Shown here piece after piece: positions 1-5,721 of a DNA stretch of 6,625 nt; position 1 is the first letter of the stretch; each line of letters begins with the position of its first letter. Both the position numbers and the translations under genes were made by a program. Source of the stretch: Lachnospiraceae bacterium UBA3332. Lineage in GTDB: Bacteria; Bacillota; Clostridia; Lachnospirales; Lachnospiraceae. Under the pieces are notes generated by a model. That model was not told where the DNA came from and ran no database searches. It saw only the letters and a program-made list of their open reading frames with translations. The DNA is taken from NCBI GenBank assembly GCA_002361095.1, contig DERU01000037.1, forward strand, positions 1-6,625, in the 5' to 3' direction.

Positions 1-792
1 GAACAAGTGAATACCGGCAAAGCGATCATCCTCTCCGCTTCCGGGGAGGATGATTTTTCCAGACTGGAAGATGAGATATACAAGACGGTGACCTTTCTAT
101 TTCAGACAAAAGAGGAGGCGGTGCGGGCAAAGGAGGCCTTTGCGGAAAATCTGTCCAATATTGCGCATCAGATCAAAACGCCGATTGCAGCCGTTTCCCT
201 GTCCGTCCAGATGATGAAACGGGACTATGGCGGCCGTTATCCGGAGCAAATCGGAAAGCAGATTTTGCGGCTTACGCGTTTGGAGGAAGCCCTGCTCCTT
301 TTATCCCGGATCGATGCCGGAATTTTGCCTTTACAAAAGAAGGAGGCGGATGTTTTTACCATACTGGTTCTTGCGGCGGACAATCTGCAGGAATTGTCTG
401 TGGGCTTTGGCGTTTCGGTAGATATACCGGAACTGGGGGAGATGAAGATTTGCGCGGATCCGGACTGGACGATGGAGGCGGTGATGAACCTGATGAAAAA
501 CTGTATGGAGCATGGGGGCGGAAGGGCCGTTCACTGTTCCTATGCACAGAATCCCTTATATACCGAAATCCTGCTATGGGATGAGGGGGAAGGATTTGTA
601 AAGGAGGATCTTCCGCATCTTTTTGAACGGTTCTACCGGGGAAAAAATGCGGGGGAGGGCGGTATCGGAATCGGGCTGGCCCTGGCAAAAGAGATTATAG
701 AGCGGCAAAACGGAACGATTCGGGCGGGCAATAAACCGGACGGAGGAGCTCTCTTTGAAATCCGGTTCTATAACCGTACGGACGCCGTATAA
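1..792 (+). CDS. Sensor histidine kinase, C-terminal part (5' end outside window)
   Basis: Partial gene: the frame is open to the left edge (codons GAA CAA precede the GTG at 7), and that GTG is not taken as a start because the residues before the kinase core read like the end of a linker. Numbering from the GTG codon, the dimerisation/phosphoacceptor helix carries NIAHQIKTPIA with phospho-accepting His54. The ATPase part has an N-box NLMKNCMEH (about 161-169), G1 DEGEGF (192-197), F-box LFERFYRG (205-212) and G2 GIGIGLALAK (219-228), so all catalytic boxes are intact. By family it autophosphorylates and passes phosphate to an OmpR-type response regulator, which would be encoded off the left edge. 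The membrane sensor is also outside the window. The downstream ABC transporter genes suggest a Bce/Van-like kinase that monitors envelope stress or peptide antibiotics; the ligand cannot be told from this fragment. Confidence 0.95.
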   Translation, partial: EQVNTGKAIILSASGEDDFSRLEDEIYKTVTFLFQTKEEAVRAKEAFAENLSNIAHQIKTPIAAVSLSVQMMKRDYGGRYPEQIGKQILRLTRLEEALLLLSRIDAGILPLQKKEADVFTILVLAADNLQELSVGFGVSVDIPELGEMKICADPDWTMEAVMNLMKNCMEHGGGRAVHCSYAQNPLYTEILLWDEGEGFVKEDLPHLFERFYRGKNAGEGGIGIGLALAKEIIERQNGTIRAGNKPDGGALFEIRFYNRTDAV

Positions 793-846
793 ATCCGCCT
801 GCCCGTTGCAAAAATATATGGATCAAAGCCGGATTGCAGAAAGCAC

Positions 847-864
847 AGTCACCGGGCTGTAACT
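847..864 (+). promoter_or_regulatory. Candidate response-regulator box (7-4-7 inverted repeat, BceR-like)
   Basis: The sequence AGTCACC-GGGC-TGTAACT is an inverted repeat matching at 5 of 7 positions per arm. Its core TCACC-N4-TGTAA differs at one defined base from the TnACA-N4-TGTAA signature I recall for BceR-like regulators. It lies between the kinase gene and the ABC genes, just upstream of an extended -10, which is where a two-component regulator would activate the transporter. The assignment is inferred from one site only. Confidence 0.45.
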
Positions 865-870
865 TTTGTC

Positions 871-879
871 TGTTATACT
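871..879 (+). promoter_or_regulatory. Extended -10 element of the ABC transporter promoter
   Basis: TGTTATACT fits the extended -10 form TGnTATAAT with one mismatch in the hexamer. At the proper 17-base spacing the -35 position reads ACCGGG, unlike TTGACA, so the promoter would be weak alone and need an activator. The inverted repeat at 847-864 covers exactly that -35 position. The predicted transcript would start near 886, giving a leader of about 45 bases. Confidence 0.5.
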
Positions 880-929
880 GTAGGTGTAAAGCAAAAGGTA
901 CTGCGATGGCCAAAAAGGAGAAAATTGCA

Positions 930-1610
930 ATGGAGATTTTAAAATGCGAAAGGGTCAGGAAAATATACGGATCCGGCAGTAACCGGGTGACTGCGCTGGA
1001 CGGGATTGATTTGTCGGTCAGCAGGGGCGAGTTTGTGGCAATTACCGGAGCGTCCGGTTCGGGAAAATCCACCCTGCTGCATATTCTCGGCAGTGTGGAC
1101 AAGCCGACGGACGGCAAAGTAACCGTGGACGGGACCGATCTTTCCGCCTTGAGTCAGACGCAGGCGGCAATTTTTAGGCGCAGGAAGGTCGGATTGGTAT
1201 ATCAGTTTTATAACCTGATTCCCACCCTTACGGTGCAAAAGAACATACTCCTGCCCCTTGCCCTCGACAGAAAAAAACCGAACCGGGAATATTTTGGGAA
1301 AGTGGTCGGCGCCCTTGGAATTGCGGACAGACTGGAGGCTTTGCCGAATCAGCTCTCAGGCGGCCAACAGCAAAGGGTTGCAATCGCGCGGTCTCTCATT
1401 TACCGCCCGGCGCTGCTTTTGGCCGACGAACCGACGGGAAATCTGGATCGGAAAAATTCCCGGGAAATTATCGATATGCTCAAACTTTCCAACCGTAATC
1501 TGGAGCAGACCATTTTACTGATCACCCATGATGAAAAGGTGGCTTTGGAAGCGGAGCGCATCATTACGGTGGAAGACGGACGTATTGTCGGCGACGAGCG
1601 GAGGGGGTGA
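930..1610 (+). CDS. ABC transporter ATP-binding protein (MacB/BceA type)
   Basis: A 226-residue cytoplasmic ATPase that powers the FtsX-type permease encoded next. Visible motifs: Walker A GASGSGKST (40-48), Q-loop Gln92 in YQFYNLIPTLT, signature LSGGQQQR (142-149), Walker B LLLADEPTGNLD (162-173, catalytic Glu167) and H-loop His200. The length and the FYNLIPTLT stretch are typical of the MacB/LolD/BceA group, which couples ATP use to mechanical movement of permease and extracellular domains rather than to classical channel transport. Start chosen at ATG 930 because AAGGAG (915-920) stands 9 bases before it and the protein then opens with the usual family N-terminus (MEILKCERVRKIYG). An in-frame ATG at 906, preceded by AAAAGG, would add eight residues (MAKKEKIA) and cannot be excluded. 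Its stop overlaps the region before the permease start, so the two are translated together. Confidence 0.95.
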   Translation: MEILKCERVRKIYGSGSNRVTALDGIDLSVSRGEFVAITGASGSGKSTLLHILGSVDKPTDGKVTVDGTDLSALSQTQAAIFRRRKVGLVYQFYNLIPTLTVQKNILLPLALDRKKPNREYFGKVVGALGIADRLEALPNQLSGGQQQRVAIARSLIYRPALLLADEPTGNLDRKNSREIIDMLKLSNRNLEQTILLITHDEKVALEAERIITVEDGRIVGDERRG

Positions 1611-1615
1611 CGGAT

Positions 1616-3820
1616 ATGTGGAAGGACTATTTGGCGGGCTACCTGAAAAATAACCGCTCTTTTGGCCTGGCAGTCCGGCTTTCGGCGTTTATTTCGGCCC
1701 TGTTTTTATCCCTGTTGTGCGGGTTGTTTTATAATGCGTGGAAGTATGAAGTGGAGAGGATCGAGAGGAAGGAAGGCGGCTGGCAAAGCCGGGTTATGGG
1801 GGAACTTGATGCAGGGGAGACGGACGTTATAAAAAATTTCGCCAATATAAAGAAGGTGGTCGTAAATACAAAGGAGAACGGGGAAACCGTAACGGATATT
1901 TATTTTAACGATTACAGGGCGGTTTTTTCCGATATGCCCAGAATTGCGGAATTGCTCGGGATTTCGCCGCAGGAGATTGTTTACAATTATCAGCTTCTGG
2001 CCATGTATCTGATCCGGGACGAAAAGGATACGGCGCCGAGACTGCTGTTTCCGATGTTTATCCTGATCACGGCGCTGGCGTCGTTTTCCCTGATCGTGAT
2101 TATCCATAATGCCTTTGCGGTATCCATGCAGGCAAGGGTTCATCAGTTTGGTATTTTCTCCAGCGTCGGCGCTACGCCAAGGCAGATCCGGGCATGCCTT
2201 TTGCAGGAGGCGGCGGTTCTTTGCGCAATACCGCTATTGGCCGGAAATCTGCTTGGCATCGCGTGCGGCATGGGACTGACGGAATTATCCAATATTTGGC
2301 TGGGAGGCGACAGCCCGGGACGCCATAAAGCGGTTCCAGGCTGCCATCCCCTCGTTCTTATACTGACCCTGTTTACTACGGTGGTCACAATATGGATTTC
2401 CGCGTGGCTGCCGGCCGTGAAATTGAGCAGGCTGACGCCCCTGGAAGCCATAAAAGATACAGGGGAACTGCAGCTTAGGCGCAGGAAAAAATCCCGCATT
2501 TTAGGCTTTGTGTTCGGCGTGGAAGGGGAACTGGCCCAAAACGCGCTGCGGGCACAGCGAAAAGCCTTACGGACGGCATCCTTATCCCTGCTCCTTGCTG
2601 CCCTGGCATTTACGGTTATGCAGTGCTTTTTTGCAACTTTAAAAATCAGTACAAAGGAAACGTATTTTGAAAGATATCAGGATGCTTGGGACATTATGGT
2701 CACGGTCCGGGATACCCAGGCGGACGCATTTGGGGAGACGGGAGAGGTGCGGGCACTGACCGGGGTGCGAAGCGCCGTCGTGTATCAAAAGGCGGCGGCC
2801 AAAAGAATTGTTACCGGGGAAGAAATGAGTGAGGCAATGGAAGCCTTCGGCGGTTTTTCCCATGCCCCGGATAAAGACGTAACGAAAGGCGATGGCGGAT
2901 GGCTGGTAAACGCTCCGGTTCTGATATTGGACGATAACAGTTTTCTGGCTTACTGTGAGCAGACCGGCGTTGTGCCGCAGCTTGACGGGGCAGTGGTGTT
3001 AAACCGGATCCGCGATGTGACAAATCCCGATTTCAGGCATCCTGTATTTATGCCTTACGTAAAGGAGCGTCCCGTGAGTGTGTTAAGGAGGGCCGGTGAG
3101 GAAGAAAGAACGGCAGGGGTTCCGGTTCTGGCTTATACGGAGGAGGTTCCCGTCCTGCGGGAGGAATACGCAACCCTGGATTATTATGAACTGGTGCATT
3201 TTATTCCGGTATCGCTGTGGAAGGAAATCAAAGGGCAGATCGGGGGAACGGAGGCGGATACCTATATTCGCGTCCTTGGCGAAGAAAACATGACAGGGGA
3301 GGAACTGGCAGCCTTACAAGGCCGGATTGATCGGCTGCTTGGCCGGACCTATTTGTCGGAAAGTGAAAACCGTATTTCGGAGTATGAGAATAATGATAAG
3401 CAGATACAGGGAATGTCGGCTGTTTTTGGGGGATTCTGCGTCCTGCTTGCGCTGATCGGAATCGGCAATGTGTTTTCCAACACGCTTGGATTTGTGCGCC
3501 AAAGGAAAAGGGAGTTTGCAAGGTATATGTCGGTTGGCCTGACGCCGAAAGAAATCCGGAAAATGTTCTGTATCGAGGGGCTGGTCATGGGGGGACGTCC
3601 GGTTTTGGTTACCCTTCCGGTGGCGGCCATTGCCGTATGGTATATGCTGAAACGAAGTTATCTGGCCGCAGGGGAATTTTTGGCACAGGCGCCGCTGGTT
3701 CCCGTCGCTGCCTTTATGCTGGCCATTTTAGGCTCTGTGGCGCTGGCTTACGCTTTTGCATGGCGCAATGTACGAAAAATCAGTCTGACGGAGGTGCTGC
3801 GGGACGATACGATGATGTGA
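1616..3820 (+). CDS. FtsX-family ABC transporter permease, two-repeat type
   Basis: A 734-residue membrane protein, partner of the preceding ATPase. Hydrophobic segments fall at about 20-40, 145-168, 198-220, 246-266, 322-342, 600-622, 658-678 and 695-716. This gives two FtsX-like units of four spans each. The first has the family signature around QFGIFSSVGATPRQIR and ends PAVKLSRLTPLEAIK; the second has REFARYMSVGLTPKEIRKM and ends WRNVRKISLTEVLRD. Outside loops of about 105 residues (41-144) and about 255 residues (343-598) follow the first span of each unit. This differs from BceB itself, usually described with ten spans and one big outside domain. ATG 1616 is preferred because GGAGG at 1600-1604 is a usable distance upstream. 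A GTG at 1607 would overlap the ATPase stop but sits too close to that site. The likely role is export of, or protection from, envelope-active compounds; the substrate is unknown. Confidence 0.93.
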   Translation: MWKDYLAGYLKNNRSFGLAVRLSAFISALFLSLLCGLFYNAWKYEVERIERKEGGWQSRVMGELDAGETDVIKNFANIKKVVVNTKENGETVTDIYFNDYRAVFSDMPRIAELLGISPQEIVYNYQLLAMYLIRDEKDTAPRLLFPMFILITALASFSLIVIIHNAFAVSMQARVHQFGIFSSVGATPRQIRACLLQEAAVLCAIPLLAGNLLGIACGMGLTELSNIWLGGDSPGRHKAVPGCHPLVLILTLFTTVVTIWISAWLPAVKLSRLTPLEAIKDTGELQLRRRKKSRILGFVFGVEGELAQNALRAQRKALRTASLSLLLAALAFTVMQCFFATLKISTKETYFERYQDAWDIMVTVRDTQADAFGETGEVRALTGVRSAVVYQKAAAKRIVTGEEMSEAMEAFGGFSHAPDKDVTKGDGGWLVNAPVLILDDNSFLAYCEQTGVVPQLDGAVVLNRIRDVTNPDFRHPVFMPYVKERPVSVLRRAGEEERTAGVPVLAYTEEVPVLREEYATLDYYELVHFIPVSLWKEIKGQIGGTEADTYIRVLGEENMTGEELAALQGRIDRLLGRTYLSESENRISEYENNDKQIQGMSAVFGGFCVLLALIGIGNVFSNTLGFVRQRKREFARYMSVGLTPKEIRKMFCIEGLVMGGRPVLVTLPVAAIAVWYMLKRSYLAAGEFLAQAPLVPVAAFMLAILGSVALAYAFAWRNVRKISLTEVLRDDTMM

Positions 3821-3848
3821 AAAAGCAGCGAATTTATATGTGCGTACA

Positions 3849-3874
3849 GCAGGATGCCGATTCAGGCATTCTGC
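3849..3874 (+). other. Stem-loop after the permease gene (terminator-like, no U-run)
   Basis: GCAGGATGCC and GGCATTCTGC can form a 10-bp stem (one G-U pair) around the six-base loop GATTCA, 29 bases after the permease stop. It is followed by CACTCCCTGCCCCGG rather than T residues, so it is not a standard intrinsic terminator. It may protect the 3' end of the transporter mRNA or act with a termination factor. Confidence 0.4.
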
Positions 3875-3930
3875 CACTCCCTGCCCCGGAGAGAAAAATT
3901 TAAATCCGGCATCAAAATGGCATTTTTTAG

Positions 3931-3960
3931 TAAGACATGTATATCTTAACTTGCTATAAT
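3931..3960 (+). promoter_or_regulatory. Promoter of the regulator-clpP operon with overlapping palindrome
   Basis: AAGACA (3932-3937; matches TTGACA at 4 of 6) is 17 bases from TATAAT (3955-3960), which is part of the extended -10 TGCTATAAT. Transcription would start near 3967, some 20 bases before the ATG at 3987. An imperfect 18-bp palindrome, TAAGACATGTATATCTTA (3931-3948, 14 of 18 positions symmetric), covers the -35 and the spacer. This is a natural place for a repressor or autoregulator to bind. The promoter itself is well supported; the operator role is inferred. Confidence 0.75.
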
Positions 3961-3986
3961 GGAGAAGAGTGCAAGGAGGACACACT

Positions 3987-4403
3987 ATGAAAGATCAAAA
4001 AGAGGCCATAAAAAAAGTCATAGATTATATCGAAGAAAATTTAGGGAAAGAAATCAGCTTAGACAATATATCAAAAAATACCGGTTATTCCAAATACTAT
4101 CTGAACCGTATTTTTACGGAATATACAGGAATTACCATGTATAAATATATACAAAACCGCAGGCTTACGGTTGCTGCCGAAAAGCTGGTTAAAACGGATC
4201 AGTCAATCGTGCAGATTGCGCATGAAGCCGTATATGATACACAACAATCATTTTCATTTGCGTTTAAACAACTCTATGTATATCCGCCTAAAATTTATAG
4301 GAATATGGGAGTTTATGTGCCAAAACAAAACAGAATTTCCATGCGCCATTCCTGTATTTTTCATTGCAATTTTGTAGCGGAAAGTGAGGGCATTGCCGCA
4401 TGA
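3987..4403 (+). CDS. MarA/SoxS-like AraC-family transcriptional regulator (DNA-binding domain only)
   Basis: A 138-residue protein made of little more than the AraC-type double helix-turn-helix. First HTH at about 24-45 (SLDNISKNTGYSKYYLNRIF), linking helix 50-64 with YKYIQNRRL, second HTH at about 74-96 (IVQIAHEAVYDTQQSFSFAFKQ), then the usual PPKIYR. There is no ligand-binding domain, as in the E. coli activators MarA and SoxS, so activity is probably set by the amount of protein. One oddity: the near-invariant Gly of the second HTH (AGYDSQQSF in relatives) is Val82. The last 30 residues (VYVPKQNRISMRH to the end) match no domain I know. Start is set by AAGGAGG (3973-3979) seven bases before ATG. 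Its TGA overlaps the clpP start as ATGA, implying coupled translation. It likely controls its own operon and perhaps stress genes elsewhere; this is inference. Confidence 0.9.
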   Translation: MKDQKEAIKKVIDYIEENLGKEISLDNISKNTGYSKYYLNRIFTEYTGITMYKYIQNRRLTVAAEKLVKTDQSIVQIAHEAVYDTQQSFSFAFKQLYVYPPKIYRNMGVYVPKQNRISMRHSCIFHCNFVAESEGIAA

Positions 4404-5011
4404 GTACGATTCCTTACGTTATTGAACAAACCGGCCGCGGGGAAAGGAGTTATGATATTTTCTCACGGCTGCTATCCGACAGGATTGTTTTTTTGGGGGA
4501 AGAAGTGAGTGATGTGTCGGCCGGTTTGATTGTTGCGCAAATGCTGTTTTTAGAAGCACAAGACCCGGGGAAAGATATACAGCTGTATATAAATAGTCCC
4601 GGCGGTTCCGTATCGGCCGGTTTTGCCATTTATGATACAATGCAATATATAAAATGTGATGTTTCGACTATTTGTATTGGTCTTGCAGCCAGTTTTGGGG
4701 CTTTTTTATTGGCCGGTGGCACGAAAGGGAAGCGTTTCGCTTTGCCGAATGCAGAAATCATGATACACCAACCGGCGATTCACGGGAACGGCGTGCAAGG
4801 ACAGGCGACAGATATAAAAATCATATCCGATCACATACAAAAAAGCAAAGAACGCTTAAACTTTATTTTAGCGGGGAATACTGGAAAAAGTATTGAAGAA
4901 ATTGCCCTTGCGACAGAACGAGATCATTATATGACAGCAGCGGAAGCAGTGGATTTTGGACTGATTGATAACATCATAGATAAGCGGTTTAATGAAGTAT
5001 TCGGCGATTAG
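4400..5011 (+). CDS. clpP: ATP-dependent Clp protease proteolytic subunit, accessory ClpP paralogue
   Basis: A 203-residue ClpP serine peptidase; by family it forms a 14-mer chamber that degrades proteins fed in by a ClpX, ClpC or ClpA hexamer. The catalytic triad is complete: Ser98 in GLAASFGAF, His123 in MIHQP and Asp175 in ATERDHYM. The oxyanion glycines lie in NSPGGSVSAG (65-74) and the N-terminus IPYVIEQTGRGERSYDIFSRLL is standard. Differences from the housekeeping form: GLAASFG instead of GMAASMG, and AIHGNGV after HQP where LGGA/LGGY is usual, three residues longer, which is why the Asp is 175 rather than 172. It stands without tig or clpX, the usual neighbours of the housekeeping gene, and is instead coupled by an ATGA overlap to an AraC-type regulator. 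This points to a second ClpP used under particular conditions. The ribosome binding site is GAGGG (4386-4390) inside the regulator gene. Confidence 0.95.
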   Translation: MSTIPYVIEQTGRGERSYDIFSRLLSDRIVFLGEEVSDVSAGLIVAQMLFLEAQDPGKDIQLYINSPGGSVSAGFAIYDTMQYIKCDVSTICIGLAASFGAFLLAGGTKGKRFALPNAEIMIHQPAIHGNGVQGQATDIKIISDHIQKSKERLNFILAGNTGKSIEEIALATERDHYMTAAEAVDFGLIDNIIDKRFNEVFGD

Positions 5012-5014
5012 GGC

Positions 5015-5212
5015 GTGCGGACAGGCTTTGCAAGCAATAGAGATGATGGCTGGTTAACTGGAAGACTATATTTCAACAGAGAAGATAAAAGAGTAATTGT
5101 CAAGAGACCGCGAAGCGGATTTGGCTATACAATGAATTTAGGAAATAAGCGGACATGGATATTTAATATTATTTTTGTAATTATTATAGTTATATTAGTC
5201 AGTGCTCTTTAA
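5015..5212 (+). CDS. Small DUF5808-like membrane protein
   Basis: A 65-residue protein. Residues 9-43 (NRDDGWLTGRLYFNREDKR...GFGYTMNLGNK) resemble the short DUF5808 motif as I remember it: DD-W--G-xYxN--D--xxVxKR-G-GxTxN. One membrane span follows (about 48-64, FNIIFVIIIVILVSAL end). DUF5808 usually forms the tail of larger membrane proteins; here it stands alone. The only in-frame start in front of the motif is GTG 5015, which has no good ribosome binding site, so it probably depends on ribosomes finishing clpP three bases earlier. It is in the same frame as clpP, separated by TAG GGC. No function is known; the operon position suggests a link to the protease or regulator, perhaps as a membrane anchor or sensor, but nothing in the sequence proves this. 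Confidence 0.65.
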   Translation: MRTGFASNRDDGWLTGRLYFNREDKRVIVKRPRSGFGYTMNLGNKRTWIFNIIFVIIIVILVSAL

Positions 5213-5255
5213 AACAATTTCTAAAATGAATAAAGCAGTGGTATCTTATAAATAT

Positions 5256-5271
5256 TTTAACAGCTGTTAAA
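5256..5271. repeat. Perfect 16-bp palindrome
   Basis: TTTAACAGCTGTTAAA is fully self-complementary, with no symmetric extension beyond it. As RNA it would make a 6-bp A/U-rich stem with an AGCU loop and no following U-run, so a DNA-binding site is more likely than a terminator. It lies 44 bases after the stop of the small membrane protein gene. Confidence 0.6.
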
Positions 5272-5404
5272 TGGTCGGCATGGGTGCGGAAACGAATATG
5301 AATTTGTTGGCAGTGATGAACGTAATATGGAAATATGGATATGAAATGACATACGGACATTGCGTGCACAGAAAATCATTATCATAGAAACAGGAACAGT
5401 TTAG
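5261..5404 (+). pseudogene. Possible relict of a small protein gene (in-frame TGA, no start)
   Basis: One frame reads QLLNGRHGCGNEYEFVGSDE and on to MEIWI, a TGA at 5342-5344, then NDIRTLRAQKIIIIETGTV and a TAG. The composition (charged stretch, then a strand-like IIII ETG) looks more protein-like than typical intergenic DNA, but there is no start codon or ribosome binding site at its head, and the family is not recognised. It may be chance. Confidence 0.2.
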
Positions 5405-5454
5405 AAAAAGTAGCCAGATAATTAAGTAACATTCCTGATTTTATGGCAAAATAA

Positions 5455-5482
5455 AACCAACCAAAACCATGTTTGATTGGTT
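5455..5482 (-). terminator. Second minus-strand hairpin with T-rich tail
   Basis: Read on the minus strand, AACCAATCAAAC pairs with GTTTTGGTTGGTT around an ATG loop (one G-U pair and one bulged base) and is followed by TTATTTTG. It lies downstream of the tRNA terminator and could be a backup that stops minus-strand transcripts from running into the clpP operon. The plus-strand reading lacks a T-run and has a mismatch in the stem. Confidence 0.45.
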
Positions 5483-5512
5483 CATTGATAGGTTTTAAAT
5501 TTCAAACACCTT

Positions 5513-5540
5513 AAAAACCCTGTAAAACCAAAGGTTTACA
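5513..5540 (-). terminator. Intrinsic terminator of the tRNA-Gly gene
   Basis: On the minus strand, starting 3 bases past the tRNA, TGTAAACC pairs with GGTTTTACA (one bulged T) around a TTT loop, then GGG and five T residues (5513-5517). The stem is A/T-rich but well placed for ending a single-tRNA transcript. Confidence 0.6.
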
Positions 5541-5542
5541 AC

Positions 5543-5613
<71 letters not shown>

Positions 5614-5622
5614 ATGAACTGA

Positions 5623-5651
5623 ATTATAGCACAGTTTTTTTCATTTGGGAA
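5623..5651 (-). promoter_or_regulatory. Promoter of the tRNA-Gly gene
   Basis: On the minus strand TTCCCA (5651-5646; 4 of 6 matches to TTGACA) lies 17 bases before TATAAT (5628-5623), which is part of the extended -10 TGCTATAAT. Transcription would start around 5616, only a few bases before the mature tRNA 5' end at 5613, so RNase P would remove a very short leader. Confidence 0.7.
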
Positions 5652-5676
5652 CCCCTAAAATAAGAAAATTTTGGGG
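5652..5676 (+). other. Stem-loop upstream of the deacetylase gene
   Basis: CCCCTAAAAT and ATTTTGGGG can form a nine-bp stem with one bulged T around the loop AAGAAA. Neither strand continues into a T-run, so it is not a terminator. It sits between the divergent tRNA promoter and the deacetylase gene and could be part of the deacetylase mRNA leader or a protein-binding site. I could not identify a convincing deacetylase promoter. Confidence 0.35.
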
Positions 5677-5721
5677 GGCAGTCCGATTCCGCTTTTGCAT
5701 ATGATATAGGAAAGGGAATCT

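Larger units (their letters stand above)
5213..5542. other. 330-base intergenic stretch without a convincing gene
   Basis: A/T-rich DNA between the small membrane protein and the minus-strand tRNA. It contains a perfect 16-bp palindrome (5256-5271), a possible decayed reading frame (5261-5404) and two hairpins that read as terminators on the minus strand (5455-5482 and 5521-5540). I see no plus-strand terminator with a T-run for the clpP operon. Confidence 0.7.

Noticed and set aside
695..1117. Minus-strand open frame of 140 codons across the kinase-ABC boundary
   Set aside because: It overlaps the intact kinase end and the Walker A region of the ATPase in antisense; no family features.
1706..2143. 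Minus-strand open frame of 145 codons inside the permease gene
   Set aside because: Antisense shadow of a clear FtsX permease; low-quality composition rich in His, Arg and Pro.
3914..3926. AAAATG-G-CATTTT inverted repeat as a terminator
   Set aside because: The loop would be a single base, or five A-U pairs with a three-base loop, too weak to terminate; the A/T tracts may simply be upstream promoter sequence.
5380..5395. Fur-box-like half site (AATCATTATC)
   Set aside because: Only one half of the usual symmetric Fur site is present, in A/T-rich DNA where this is expected by chance.
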